The notes beneath the pieces were generated by a model. The model was not told where the DNA came from. It ran no database searches and saw only the letters and a list, made by a program, of their open reading frames with translations. The position numbers were made by a program, and so were the translations under genes. Of a stretch of 64,000 nt of DNA, positions 34,629 through 46,673 are shown in pieces. The first letter of the stretch is position 1; every line of letters starts with the position of its first letter. The DNA lies in NCBI GenBank assembly GCA_049724395.1, contig JAUGWO010000024.1, positions 143,484 through 207,483 of the forward strand, given 5' to 3'. The DNA is from Spongospora subterranea f. sp. subterranea. Taxonomy: Eukaryota > Endomyxa: Phytomyxea > Phytomyxea > Plasmodiophorida.

Positions 34629-37600
34629 ATGCCTACTGTTACAGCCCACTGGATGTGCGACCTGGCGGCACGCACAAGGCGGTGGATCACTCAACAGATG
34701 ATCCTGATCGCAATCGCTTTGCTGGCCGCAATCGCCCCGGTATTGGCATTCGATGATGGCGAGCAGTTCCGGGAGCGCTTGTTGATCCGGCCATTGCCTG
34801 ATCACAATGTCCTTCTTCATTTCGATTTCAACATGACCATTGATCGACGTAAACTCATTCAACATAAATCGCTTTTTTACAGTTTCGAAATCCCAACGGG
34901 TTCATTTTTTTTTTGTAATGACTTTCTTACAATGGAGGTTGATCTGCCCCGCAACACTATCTCATCAATGTTCCTTCTAGTGTTAGATCCAGATGATGAA
35001 CATTATCGCTTTTTCCCCAAATCAATCGCTCAAATCATCACCAAACATCAGGTCTGATTGCACATTCGTTTTTGCTTTTCACTTTCTTTTTCTTTTCATA
35101 TTTAAATTGCGAGAGCGAGGTTGCTGTCATTTACCCGCTGAACATGGTTCTGCCATTACCTCGCGTCCAGTTTTCAACATAACTGGCCTGATTCCAACTG
35201 CTGTTTTCAGTAATCACAGTTTAATCATCCAAATCCATGCTCCAGGTGGGCGAATTTGTTCTAAAATTAACGCAAGGGCGTTGGCGCTATGCCCATTGGG
35301 GCCTACCCGTAGTTCCGGCCCCGACCGGTGCCGAACTCATTGCCTGGGTTCATCGGCACGATTCCGACCCTACTGTTGGGTTAGTGTTAGAAACTGGTCA
35401 CCTTTATCGTTCACCCATCACTCTTCCTTTGATTTATACCTTACCCTTTCACGTCTGTTTTTTACAGTAGTCGCACCGTAATTACCTGTTTGTTTTCTCT
35501 CTTCAAAGTTGTTAGTCCAATGCTAACCTGTTGATAAGTGTTTGTTGAAAAGGGGTTGAAATTGATTTTCCTTTTAACTGTCCATTTTGACTGGATCAAT
35601 GTCTAGATCTCAGCGCTGGTCGGGTGTTCAGCAATCATTAAGCGGTATGCTATGCGCCTCCCTACAGCAGTTGGGCAAGAATGTGCACACGTGTCGACGC
35701 GTTCCAGATTCAGCCATCGCCCCCGAGTCGCGTCCGGTTTTTGTCAACACCTCGACTCACGAGACGTTTTATGGGGTCCTTCCACGTGAGGCCGTCTGCA
35801 CAGAGGTAAACAGAATTCACAAATCGTTGTTAAAACCGTTTTAAATTTGTTCATCATTTCTGCCTCGCATACATTGCATTGCGCAAAACAACACATTTGG
35901 TGGCGAATGATTGTGTACGAGTGCAAATATATCGAGTTGCCAATAATTTTTTCAAATTCGCATGTTGGGTTTTTTCTGTCTAATAAACTCGTATGACCCG
36001 ATCACATTGCACTGACACAATAATATGTTTTCTGAGCGTAAAAAAATGTTTTTTTCTCAGAATCTGACGCCATGGGCCAAACTGTTGCCCTGTCGTACTC
36101 GTGGCGGTTTAGGGAGGTTGCTGAGTCCGTTAGATTTGCACGATGCGTCCTACCACTCTATGGGCATTCATGTGTACTCCGAGACCAACGCTAACAATGA
36201 ACAGCGAACGGTACATAGATAAAAAAACCCATCATGGTTTCGCTAACCCGTTACAATTCAGATTGCCCGATTCTTCCTGTCCGTAGTTTTGGATCCAACA
36301 TACCTGTATAGGTCTAAAGGTTATCCTAATATTACTACTTCGTAAAGCGAGAGTTTCATATCGTGGGCCATTGTGTTGCATCTTCTGTCATTAGATTTCT
36401 TTGTCAATAGTCTCACTTTTTTTCCAGTTGATAGTAGGGTTCAATTCGGTTTTGTAAAGAATTCGTTTTTCGCGAGTTTTGCATATGAGAGTAATTGTTT
36501 CCCTTAATCTGCAAATATATTGAATATGTTTGATCCAGTGTGGAGCTTACGTTCATTATTGCCTCACGCTACGCTCCCGATGCAATGCTCTCCGTACGGT
36601 TAAGTTAGCAGACAGTGTTTTACGTCAGGATAGTCAACTTCTGTTCAGAGTTAGCACTGAGTGTGAAGTCCATTTTGATGCAGTAAACGCGATCAATGCC
36701 AATGGTGCTACTCCTGGCCTAACTACTCCTGTTCCCATACGACGAACTGTACAATAATTCACTTTTCGGTTACCGTTTTTTTTTTCAATAGCGATTTCTT
36801 AGCTGGGTTTACAGTTATGTAACAGAAGACGACAATTTGAAGTTCTCAACCGAATAATCTTTCCGGAGCATTGTCCCCGGGCTGCCTGGGGTTGTGTTTT
36901 TTTAACGTCCAAACGTTCTTACATTGTTTTATTAATATTATTATTATTTTTTAATTGCAATATTTTCATAGGGAAATGTGCTTGTATTCGATCCCACCGA
37001 TTTTGATTTGTCATTTGACCCTGGTCATGAATACCTGGCCAAGTTCCCGGTTCGGGACACGCCGATCGTTGTTCAGCGTTATGCTACGGGTCGCGGCCTG
37101 CAGTCCGGAGGTATCGTGAACACCGTCGTCAATTCCGGAAGCGTCGCTCGTAACGTTACCCTGTTTGATACGTTGCCATGGTAAGAATCAAGATTAACTT
37201 CGCATTATTTTCCTTCAAGATGCGTTTTGATTTTCATATGCTCTAGTTTTGTTTGGATTTGGGAGTCGGGGACCGGCAATACTGTTGGCAAGAAACGTTT
37301 GTCAATTCATGTGTAGCGTTTCAATTTTCTGGTGATTCTGTGTTCCCCAGTGATTTTATTCGCTGTTGGTTTTTTCATTAGCAGTTTCGATGCAGGGTTC
37401 TCTCTCATTTACAGTTTGACGCTGTAGGTATTTCCGTGTTTATTTCCACACGCTGTCGATGACAATAAACGGGAGCGTCATCGAACCCTCGTTTATGTCA
37501 TTTCAGCCAGCTCGGCAGGATTCAAGCCCCAGTATGATCACGATCGAAGTCGAAATTCCTCCAATGTCGACCTGCCTCATATCAATGCAGTACGATAAGG

Positions 37601-38335
37601 TGTTTCTTCCCATCAAAGACTTCCCGTAAGTACAACTTTTGCTGAATTTATCGTGTTCTGTAATTTCGGTGCGCGATCTTCATGCTCAAAATTTGCCAGT
37701 TTTTAACTGATTTTTAGACCCGACGTTGCGCGGGGATTCGATCTAGGCCCCGCTGTAGTCAACGTCGCCCCCAATGGTGTGTGATTTCTCGTCTGTTATC
37801 CTTCAACTTTTAATTGATGCGCTCCTTAGGTCCTCGACTCTACACCGAATCGTTGATTGTGCTGTTCCCGGGCCCGGATATGTCTATGCCATTTAACGTA
37901 ATCGCCTTCACCAGTACTTTCCTCGCCTTCTTCTTTGGAACTATGGTAAGCCAGCAACAATATTCGAAGTTCGCCAACTACCAAGTTTCGTAAACGAGTT
38001 TTGGTATGATCGAAATTTCAATGTCTGAAAACTTTGCAACTCCGTTTTCCGTTCAGCTTTTCTGCTTAATGATATTCTTAAGTTTGGTTGACGTACTGCG
38101 GGTTTTTAAATCATTTATATACGCGATCAAAGTTATTTTGTATATATTCGTAAATCCTCAGGTGTTTTTGATTTGAGATTCTGCGTTATGGTAGTTTAAT
38201 GTATTATATCGCCATCCGACCGAATTATCGAGCCGCGAGCGTGGTGGTCTTCTGGTCAAGTTGATCCGTTTCCTAATTGGGAAGGGCAAAGCGATTGTGG
38301 CATCGCTCAAGGACGATAAAATCAAACAGCGCTAA
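34629..38335 (+). CDS. GPI transamidase component PIG-T (Gpi16)
   Basis: PIG-T is an ER-membrane subunit of the complex that attaches GPI anchors to proteins. From the ATG at 34629 there is a signal-anchor-like leader (MILIAIALLAAIAPVLA), then the family hallmark EQFRERLLIRPLPD. Later exons encode YRFFPKSIAQII, PAPTGAELIAWVH, LSGMLCASLQQL, PREAVCTE, NLTPWAKLLPCRT, YHSMGIHV, YATGRGLQSGGIVNTV, LFDTLPW, YFRVYFHTLSM, SFMSFQPAR, PRLYTESLIVLFPGPDMSMP and FNVIAFTSTFLAFFFGTM, all in the order of human PIG-T. The last segment is the single transmembrane helix. The final exon (from about 38194) ends with a basic tail at the stop 38333-38335. About ten introns; those in the middle (36.2-37.0 kb) are the least certain. 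Confidence 0.93.
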
Positions 38336-38689
38336 CGCTGTCGTTAAAACCAACAATACAAATGTGTTTTGCATAATTAACCTGGAATGCATGTTAACTA
38401 TTTTTTAGCACAAAAAAGCAGATGGCAGATCCTTTCTATACTAATGAGCCATTTTTGTACTCGGGCTTTCCAAGAGCAACGAAAAGCACTAAAATAAAAA
38501 ATTAACATCATGGCTTCAGTTAATATGAATTCGTAACAAAAAATAAATAGAGTCAAGAAGAGAAGATAACCTGACCGATACAAACAGAAGTAAACTGCCA
38601 GCTATTATATTTAAAAGACGGCGATACGTTGGGACTTCAATTCGCATGATATCAATCGATCTGCGGATGACTGATCGCCCCATAGATAC
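38336..38689. other. Convergent 3' intergenic region
   Basis: PIG-T (plus) and the proteasome gene (minus) end facing each other here. It is AT-rich with several AATAAA-like hexamers on both strands (for example near 38540 on plus), fitting two 3' ends. No gene is seen. Confidence 0.5.
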
Positions 38690-40625
38690 TTAAACATAAT
38701 ACAACAACGACGCTTTCTTCTTGGCTTTCACCTGGTTAATTCCTTCCATAAAGTCTTCGTGCCCTAGTTCGACAGCACCGCGTCGCAATGCCAACATACC
38801 GGCTTCAACACAAACCGCTTTTAGCTGAGCACCATTGAAATCATCGGCGCAACTGACGACGGAAAAAGTGAGAAGAAAACACCACGTACAAAAATCTGTT
38901 ACCGAGCTAATTCGGCGAAATTGACATCGTCCTTGCTGTAGTTCATTTTCCGGCAATGGATTGCCAAAATTCGCTTCCGTCCCTGTTCGTTAGGTAAGGG
39001 GAATTCAATTTTACGGTCCAACCTGCCGGAACGTAGCAAAGCTGGATCCAAGATATCGGGGCGATTTGTACATGCAATAACCTAAATTCGCCGATCAGGG
39101 CGACGCTCAGTGCAGCGAATCTTCATACCTTGATTCTGGAATCACTGCTGAATCCATCCAGCTGGTTGAGCAACTCCAACATAGTGCGCTGCACTTCACG
39201 GTCGCCAGACTTATCGCTATCAAACCTGTGTATAACAAAAAGCGTCAGCGGGAAAACAAAGTGCTGGCAAGAACGAAAAATCAAAAATGAACGCAACATC
39301 AGCACTGTTCGAACCGGACCGTTTTGTCCCAATGGCATCGATTTCATCAATAAAAATGATGGCGGGACTTTTTTCCTTCGCAAGCTCAAATGCATCCCGG
39401 ACAAGTTTGGCACCGTCCCCGATGAACATCTGGACTAATTGTGGTGCAGCAATCTTCAAAAAGCATGCATTGGTCTGTGCCGCACAAGCACCTGTTTTTC
39501 AAATTGATGCTGGCGAAAAATACCGACTGATTTGAAAGAATCAACTTACGAGCAATCATTGTTTTACCTGTCCCTGGTGGACCATACAGCAAAACTCCTT
39601 TGGGCGGCTGGATACCAACAGCTAAAAACCGTTCCATGTGGGTCATAGGAAGGACGATCGCCTCAATCAATTCCTAAAGTTCAAAGCTCAAATTAACGAA
39701 AACGAATAAAACGTATGTAAAATGTTGACCCGGCAATTGAAACAGTTACGAAAAGGGCAAAAAAGCTGCCATGTTTCTCGGTACTAACCTCGATTTGCTT
39801 GTCAAGACCTCCGATATCGGTGTAATTTTCGGTAGGCTTCTCATCAACTTCCATGGCCTTGACACGAGAATCAAACTCTGTCGGAAGCTTGTCCAAAACC
39901 AGGTAAGAATCTTTATTGACACCGACTAAATCACCGGGTTTTAGCTCAGCTGGATCTACCAATCCCACAACGGGAAGGAACACTATATTGAAAGCGGCCG
40001 AGTTAGATCGTTTGTTCACAGGTATGGAAAGATCCGAAAACGTGGGAAAATTGACAAAATCACCTGTCTGTCGTGTACTGGTTTTAACCACAACGCATTT
40101 GCCTTTTCGGGTCGCGTTGAGATCAACAGCCGCACCGTCCTCTTCGGTGTCCTCATCCAATTCTAAAACTTCAACAATATTCGCTACCAGGTACGGAAGC
40201 TGCTTATTCAACTTGATTTTCTCGTAGTTATCTATAATCTCAAAACGTTAGATTTTTAAAGGTGGAAAAAAGGCAAGAGCATGAGATGGAAGCTTATATG
40301 AAAAATTTAGGATATTATCCTAAAACGCTGATACGTCGAAGGGGGAGAATTGAAACAACAAATAAATTACACAACCAGAAAGTACATATTAAACCCCTTA
40401 AACACCTTTGATTTTGGCGTGCATGGTTTTTTGTTCATGTGTAAGGCGAGTTGCCTCTGAGGTCATCACCCGAACGTTCGTATCCAGCATACGAGTTAGG
40501 CCTTCTAACTGCTCTGTAGTCTTAGAGGCGATTTCCCGATCAATATCATCGTTGGCGGCATCGTCCTCTCCCCAGATGGCGCGATCCGTCAATGGCGCGG
40601 CATCAGTCATCACAACATCGGCCAT
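38690..40625 (-). CDS. 26S proteasome regulatory ATPase Rpt5 (PSMC3)
   Basis: One of six AAA ATPases of the proteasome base, which unfold substrates and open the 20S gate. Exons (plus coordinates) are 40406-40625, 40064-40231, 39789-39982, 39550-39673, 39320-39491, 39129-39225, 38903-39081 and 38690-38852, giving 438 residues against 439 in human. Visible: N-terminal coiled coil ending [13 protein letters not shown]-fold region [37 protein letters not shown]; Walker A GPPGTGKT; Walker [51 protein letters not shown]; and a C-terminal YYV fitting the gate-opening HbYX motif. Introns are 46-174 nt and all phases agree. The start is the only ATG in the first exon frame upstream of the conserved region. 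Confidence 0.97.
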
Positions 40626-40909
40626 CGCTGCTTTTGAAAGCCTGGCGATTCCTAGAGCGAATCCAGTTCCTGATTGTGATTGATTTCAGCACACAGCCGA
40701 TCTCCACACAATTAAACTTGTTAAACTGCCGCGCCTATTAGAGATTAACTGCGACAAGTCAAGCGGGTTGCACCATATGTTGCGCAGCCCCTCAAGTCCC
40801 ACTGTGTACCAGGGTACTGTACCTATCGGAACCGGTCATTCACGGTCGGGAACTGGCCCGTACCTGTAGGTTTTCAGAAGCTGTATGGATGGGATGTCGT
40901 GGGCTCCCG

Positions 40910-41011
40910 CCACTGGGACGGCTGTCCATTTCGAGTCTTTGACGTTGCGTTGTGAAGGCGTGTGGTCACAAGCAACGCCAAAGACTCGAAATGGACAGCC
41001 GTCCCAATGGC
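40910..41011. repeat. Hairpin-forming inverted repeat, 39-bp arms, 24-nt loop
   Basis: Arms at about 40910-40948 (ccactgggacggctgtccat then ttcgagtctttgacgttgc) and 40973-41011 match at 37 of 39 positions. Weaker complementarity (ggtactgtac, gtacctgt) extends the structure outward to about 40810 and 41095. It lies between the Rpt5 start and the next genes. It could be a small fold-back element or a structured transcript. Confidence 0.9.
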
Positions 41012-41250
41012 CTATCGCTACAAGTGTCAAGTGCAGCAACGCGACAGGTACATGGTCAACGGGAAATGATGAATTTGTACAGTACCACGATATCGCATAT
41101 CAATGATATTATGTTTTCAAAGCTGATGAGGTTTTCCTGATCTTGACCCTGGAATTTGAGACCTGTTTGGCGATAGGGACTCTGAATAAAGCGGCAATCG
41201 ATGATTACGATTTATAAACTGAATAAGGTGCCGCTGTTTGTTCAACGAGG
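41012..41250. other. Non-coding flank of the hairpin
   Basis: No gene is seen; the outer, weaker arm of the inverted repeat ends near 41095. Confidence 0.4.
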
Positions 41251-42720
41251 AATGGGTCTTCCGACAATTATTACGCTCGTGGCGAATAGATGACGAAAAC
41301 GATAACACAATTCAGTAGCAGCGATGTGACGATCAATAAGGAGAAAAAATCGGTTGGAAATTGCCCAACTTGCCCAGCAGCATTGAACATGGATTGGGAA
41401 GTGATTGATTGACAATGCAGCGGACACTTTATTGCCTAGCCAATTTGACACGTTCACGAGGTAACTACGATTGTTAGGACTCTTCTCCCTGATGAACCAT
41501 CCTGATTGTAGTGGTTTTTTGAAAATCCTTTGATCCAAATTTCGCCAATTTCCTGATCAGGTTGGCCTACGGTTACGCTGTAGACGTTAGATTTTTAAAG
41601 CCGGCGATTATTCTGTCAATCAAGATGTTTTGCAAAGCTACCTATGTGCCATGAGAAGCAAAGTTAGCACTCGAGCACCGATGCAGGCAGACATCCTCCG
41701 CATTCAAGCCAAGAACGCTACAAGTGGAATGGCTTTCATGATTCGCTCACTCTATTGTATGCATGGGATTGAGCCTACTGTAAACAGCATGGGCAGAACA
41801 AAGAATCAAATAAGGAAGGGCAGTTATTTTTCGCCGAAGGCCATGAAATCATCGGAATGCAACGATATTAATGTTCTGCACGCACAGACCTGCTCGTCGA
41901 TTCAGCTCATTCTTGGTGGAGTTTGATGAAATCATGGTTTGCCCTTCTTCTCTTGCAAATTTGAGACTCTTGCAATTTAGTGAGCCATTTCTTTGCGAGA
42001 TGTGGAGTTCTGAAACTTTGCAAAGAACAATAGCCCTGATTAGGTATTTGATTTATTACCGATTTCATCGCTGTCAGTAATGAAAATGTTGGATTTTGTT
42101 CGCCAGTGTTTTAGCATGAACTTGTAGTCCAGCGCCTTACCAGTTATCATGTCGAAAAGCATGATTTCGACACTGCTGTTTGGCGGTATTTCGTTTCTTA
42201 TCTGGGCTGATGTCGTGTGTTCTCGACAACCTTGATCATAGTAGCAAATTAGCGATATCGGTCTCAGAGGAGAACAAGATGAAGAGAAATATTCAACGTG
42301 GCACAATAAGCATCACCTCGAGGGGATGATCATAGCTCACCGGTGGACAGGACGAATGGTTTTCTACGGGTGAAACGACGTCTATTCCTGGCGATTTTCC
42401 GACTGTCCATACTTTCGCTATGCAACTGGTCACACTGTCACAGTGGACGTTCATGTGGGGCCGCCTGACCCAACTACGGTATTATTCAGATGCGTACAGA
42501 CTGTGTACCGTCGCCGGACATGAATCAGTCGCGAAGTGGCTAAAACGGTGTCGCCCTCGAAACATCGTTTGGTCCTCGCGGGCAGAAGATGCTAATAATT
42601 CCAGCTAAAAATCCGATGGGTAGGATTGTTGAGACAGCAATGACGTTTTGATAGATTTGTCTGAGCAGGGCGACGTAAAATCGAGATCGCTGAATTGCCC
42701 GCCGGCAAACAAAGGACGGC
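41250..42720 (-). CDS. Possible multi-exon membrane protein, unrecognised
   Basis: The minus strand shows a hydrophobic segment near 42660-42620 (ILPIGFLAGIISIF), a non-hydrophobic lumenal-like stretch near 42300-42060 (EIPPNSSVEIMLFDMITGKA, with a possible N-glycosylation site), and another hydrophobic segment near 41360-41300 (FFSLLIVTSLLLNCVIVFVI). This suggests a two-pass or multi-pass membrane protein, but exon joins and a clear ATG were not found. A plus-strand gene in the same interval cannot be excluded. Confidence 0.25.
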
Positions 42721-42892
42721 AACGTTCAGAAAAAGAAAAGCTGGGCGTACGTTAACGGTTATAACAAATTGATTGCATGTAGAAAACCTGATATATAGTT
42801 GTAAAAAAAGCTGTCGAGCTGGCGACGCTTACTGACTGTGATATCGGTACACGCCACCATTTCACATCTTCCTTCTCAATTTATGCTTCGTG

Positions 42893-43197
42893 TAGCGATG
42901 ATCATTATGCGAAAAAACCAAGTCGTTCAGTTCTCGACTAAGAATATTTCTGACATTTGGGAGGAATTCCATTCTGCAAATTCCCGCAAAATCGACGATC
43001 TGACAGATCTGCCGGATTTGGACATCGCAGATATCTGGCAGAACGCTGCGCAACCGTTTGGGGCAACAACAGCCTACGACATAAATCCAATTTACGAGAA
43101 CGGTTCAACAACTCAAGCGCTGCCGTTGCTTGCACGAGGACATATTGTTTATCCTGCGATCATCACAAATTACGATCTTGGATCACCGGATTTTTGA
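42893..43197 (+). CDS. Possible last exon with NPxY-type tail, unrecognised
   Basis: The stretch encodes an acidic, helix-poor sequence with two similar pieces (ISDIWEEFHS and IADIWQNAAQ), then DINPIYENGS and a C-terminal run to a stop at 43197. NPIY is the NPxY form used as a PTB-domain docking site in integrin and receptor tails, but no upstream membrane segment could be joined to it. It ends 67 bp from the tectonic stop on the other strand. Confidence 0.3.
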
Positions 43198-43263
43198 TTT
43201 TGAAAAACATAGCGTTCTTTTATACATATACAGTAAATAAAATGACATGGATGACAATACATT

Positions 43264-45479
43264 CTACACAGATAGAGGATAAAGGACGTCATCCGGTAAA
43301 TAGGGAACCATTGGAGGAGCAGGTGGGGTGACAGATGTCAATCCCCCTTCCGGCAAGCTGATGAACGTAACGGACACCTTGATCAGGAATGATTGCCTCT
43401 CGGAGTCAGTAACTGTCCTCATCTGCCATCTAAATTGCCGCGCTGAGTTGGAGACACAATATTCACGATAAACATGGCGCTGACGTTGTTGTCCCGTATT
43501 TGACCCTGGCAGCCACAATCGTCGATTGTGGATTAGATACACTTCCTAGAAAACCAGTAAGCACCTCGATCTGCAGCGAATCGACGACTCCGATACATGA
43601 GTTTCGGATTGATGACCAGATCTGCAAATCTGTTTCAGAAACAGTTGTGAATGCTCACAATGGCAATACAAAAGAGGACGGCGGATCGTCTTTTGTCACA
43701 AACACCCATTCCGACGGATTGTTATACGAAGAATTTCCCCATTGCCCAAGATAAAGCGGATCCAGCACATTCAGGTAATCGGAGATTTTTCCGGCCCGAC
43801 ACATAGTTTCGAGTTCAGTCGCAGAAAGATGGATCAAACAGCTGGACAATAAAGATTCTCCGAAGCCAACAACAATCCGATCCGACTCCAACAGCGAACA
43901 AGATGAAGTCGAACTCGCTAAGATGTTAGTCAGCTTCGAGCTCAGAGCATGGATAGCGTTGTACCATGAAGTGTCAATCCATTAACTTGCTGCTCAATGA
44001 ACTCCCTTCCGTTTAGTATCACTTTTTGACCGGCAAGAAGTGGATATCCAGGTAGATATCCAGGATTGCCCGACTTCGGCCTGCTATCATCTATTTGGAC
44101 CCAATCCTGATGTTGTGAATTAGTGTGAAGTTTGTTCTGAGCTGGTGCAGAATTTGATCCTAACCCTGATGAAAGTGGTAGAAAAAGTTTGCTCAACTTT
44201 TGCTGAAGCAGAAGGAGAGCATTTTCCGCTAGCAGTAACATTCGAGACTTTTAGTGATGCTCTTACAAACGATATTTGTCCAGATTTACTGTAGCCGATG
44301 TTATAGGAGACCTTAAAAGAATATAAAAGATGTTTGAATAAGCACTTGTTTGAAAACCTACTCCAACGATAGCGTTAGTGCAAACACAAGATGCATTCAC
44401 ATAAACTGGAACGGGGACATTTGCAACCGGTGTTCTGACTTTGGTAACGGGGTCTTCATAAAATATAGACGTTACGTTGACGGAGAGATAGCCTGATGGA
44501 ACTTCAGGCGAAGCGGTCGCTGTCTACATGCGTAAAGTTTAATCATAGGTGAAGAATAACGCAAAGCTTAGGCCTACCATGCCGACGAACATATTGGTTG
44601 TATATGTCGCAGAGCTGAGGATCCCTGTACAAGCCGATGACAATGGGCTCAGGGACCGTGAACACACAGTTGATACGTCTTGCTCAAATAAAGCAAACGA
44701 GGCGTCGTTGCCTGATGGAGACATTTAAACCCAATATTCAATCTAAATTGATTCAAAATTACATTCATTTGTAAATCCGGTTGAAGGCATCGGCAGGAAC
44801 CCGAGACCATATGGAACCAATTGCTGCAAAGAGTTCTTCCGTGCAGAAACGATCGGAAACCCAGTTCGATATTTAATGGTCGAATAAATGGGATCAGGGC
44901 TTCGCGATATCTGAAAACTGAAGGGCTCCATTGCACGATAATCGTCAAACATGCCGCTTGTAATTTTAGTAGGATACGCCTCATAATATGTTCCAGTAAC
45001 CGGATTGTTTGTTTCCTGATGAATTGCATCATCAAAGCGCTGATTTTGATTCTGTTTAAACTTACCTTGACACAGAGCATGTTGTCAACAAAGGTGTAAA
45101 TTAAATCTTGGCGTTGATTTGCCCTGAATAAAGATGAATCTACACATTTCACGAAGTCTGTCGTAGCAGCAGTGCTAGAAACAACACTTGAGAACAAGGC
45201 TATTTCCTCTTGGGAACAATCTGGATCGCATGCACATGAGACATCGCATCTCTCAAACGTCATATCGCAAGTGCATGGACCTAGTAGCTTCTTGTTCAGA
45301 AGCCAAAACAGTCAAACTGTAAACTGGATTTATTTCATACCGAGATCACGAGAAACAGAACCCTGAAAAGCGTCGTTGACCACTACCTTGCTGGTATCAA
45401 TTGGATATGTGCTGTTGGCCAATGAACAATCGGTTAGATGTAAAATCACCGTCATTAAAACGGTTAACAGGACCATCTT
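43264..45479 (-). CDS. Tectonic family protein (TCTN)
   Basis: Tectonics are secreted or membrane glycoproteins of the ciliary transition zone. From the ATG at 45479 there is a signal peptide (MVLLTVLMTVILHLTDC), then the family's Cys signature GPCTCDMTFERCDVSCACDP followed by DCS. Later exons encode YRTGFPIVSARK, TGFTNECNDASFALF, SGNPGYLPGYPLLAGQKV, LCRAGKISDYLN-like and WVFVTKDD segments, and the tail VSVTFISLPE ... PPAPPMVPYLPDDVLYPL, matching the order in animal tectonics. At least seven introns of about 45-60 nt join in frame. The stop is at 43264-43266. No C-terminal membrane helix is evident, as in TCTN1. Exon limits in the last 300 bp are approximate. Confidence 0.88.
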
Positions 45480-46067
45480 CCCTAACGACACCCGAAACTA
45501 CCTCTCCACAATAACGATTAAATGAACTCTTTAGTCACTTTCCAGCAGTCAACGATACCAGTGTTGGATAGTATGGGCTGCGCCAGTACGATCCCTGGCC
45601 AGGTTCAACGGGGATAATTCTAATGACGACAATACTACAACGGCGCGATCGCCGGATAATCATGGTAATTATGGCATACCAAAAACGGAGCAGACAACGT
45701 TTTTAGGCGAAATTGTGTGTTCAAAACAGTTAGGCCTTCCTAAACCCCGGTTGGTTGTCCTGAATTGATCGGGCGTCATAGCACCACCGTCGTGTGAATG
45801 AAACAGGCAACTGCAGTGGCGACTTATTTCGCAAACTGAGACAATAGGCCGGTTATTGTGGTTACACGAGTGTTACACGTGCCGTTACCTGCAACGTCAT
45901 CATGAGTCCGCGCAAGGCCGCCTGGGTCAATTGTTTTGAAAGCCGTGACTCATTGGTTTAGCCAACACCCGGCCAACAGTCGAAAAATCGCCGATACTAT
46001 ATTGATTTCTCTTATCCTCGACCCAAAACAAGATAATAGTGGCGATATTACTGCCTTGGGCTTTGCA
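45480..46067. promoter_or_regulatory. Divergent promoter region, tectonic / MADS
   Basis: The two genes diverge from this roughly 590-bp gap. It contains a CACGTG E-box at 45876-45881 and a near-consensus RFX X-box just beside it. No TATA element is obvious on either side. Confidence 0.4.
45884..45895. promoter_or_regulatory. Candidate RFX X-box
   Basis: GTTACCTGCAAC fits GTNRCC plus RGYAAC with no spacer and one mismatch. X-boxes mark promoters of ciliary genes, and the adjacent gene is a tectonic, about 405 bp away. A single motif of this length can occur by chance. Confidence 0.3.
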
Positions 46068-46673
46068 ATGGGCAGGAAACGCATTGATATAGAACGGATC
46101 AAGGACGATAAGCGCAGGAATGAGACATTCCGTAAAAGGAAGGCCGGACTTCTCAAGAAGGTAAGAAGCTATTCTTGTTGCCGGACCACATTGCGGGTAT
46201 ACAGTATTTCTTTTTTTCAACCCGTTTGCTCTATAGGCTCAGGAATTAGGAACTCTATGCGATTGTGAAGTGGCTTTGAGTCAGTATTATCAGTTTCGGT
46301 ATCGGAGCTTGTTCGTTAACTAACTCTGTCTGCTCCAGTTTTAATCAACGACAACAAGATTACGGCGTTCTCGAACAGCAACATTGACGGTATGTTGAAC
46401 AGCTACTTTCATTCCGAAAGTGGAGTCGAGTTCGTATCCGACCCCGGTGACGCGGTCGTCGAAACCGTTCAAGAAACGGCTTTCGATCCCGACCACCTAC
46501 TCAGGAAAAGACGCCGCGAACAGCTCCAGCAATACGAGGATGCCGATCCGCCGTTCAGCGCCAGCCAAGCACTGTTAACGGGATGTAGGTACCTGCCCAC
46601 CGAGCAAGATTCCTATGCAGCCCAAGCCGAGTCAGACCTAAATCAGCCAGACCTGGCGACCCAATTGTTTTAA
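46068..46673 (+). CDS. Type II (MEF2-like) MADS-box transcription factor
   Basis: The protein starts MGRKRIDIERIKDDKRRNET and continues with FRKRKAGLLKKAQELGTLCD, the DNA-binding MADS domain, then CEVALILINDNKITAFSNSN. The MGRKxI start and CDCEVALI point to type II (MEF2-like) and not SRF type. Exons are 46068-46160, 46237-46279 and 46339-46673 with consistent phases, giving 156 residues. The rest is acidic and Gln-rich with no full MEF2 domain beyond the first residues. The intron after LLKK splits the MADS box. At 156 residues it is short for the family, so it may lack much of the usual activation region. Confidence 0.92.

Noticed and set aside
34323-34865. 180-codon open frame on minus over the PIG-T start
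   Set aside because: The plus strand encodes conserved PIG-T sequence here; the minus frame has no match.
39130-40227. Open frames on plus across the proteasome gene
   Set aside because: They are antisense to conserved Rpt5 exons.
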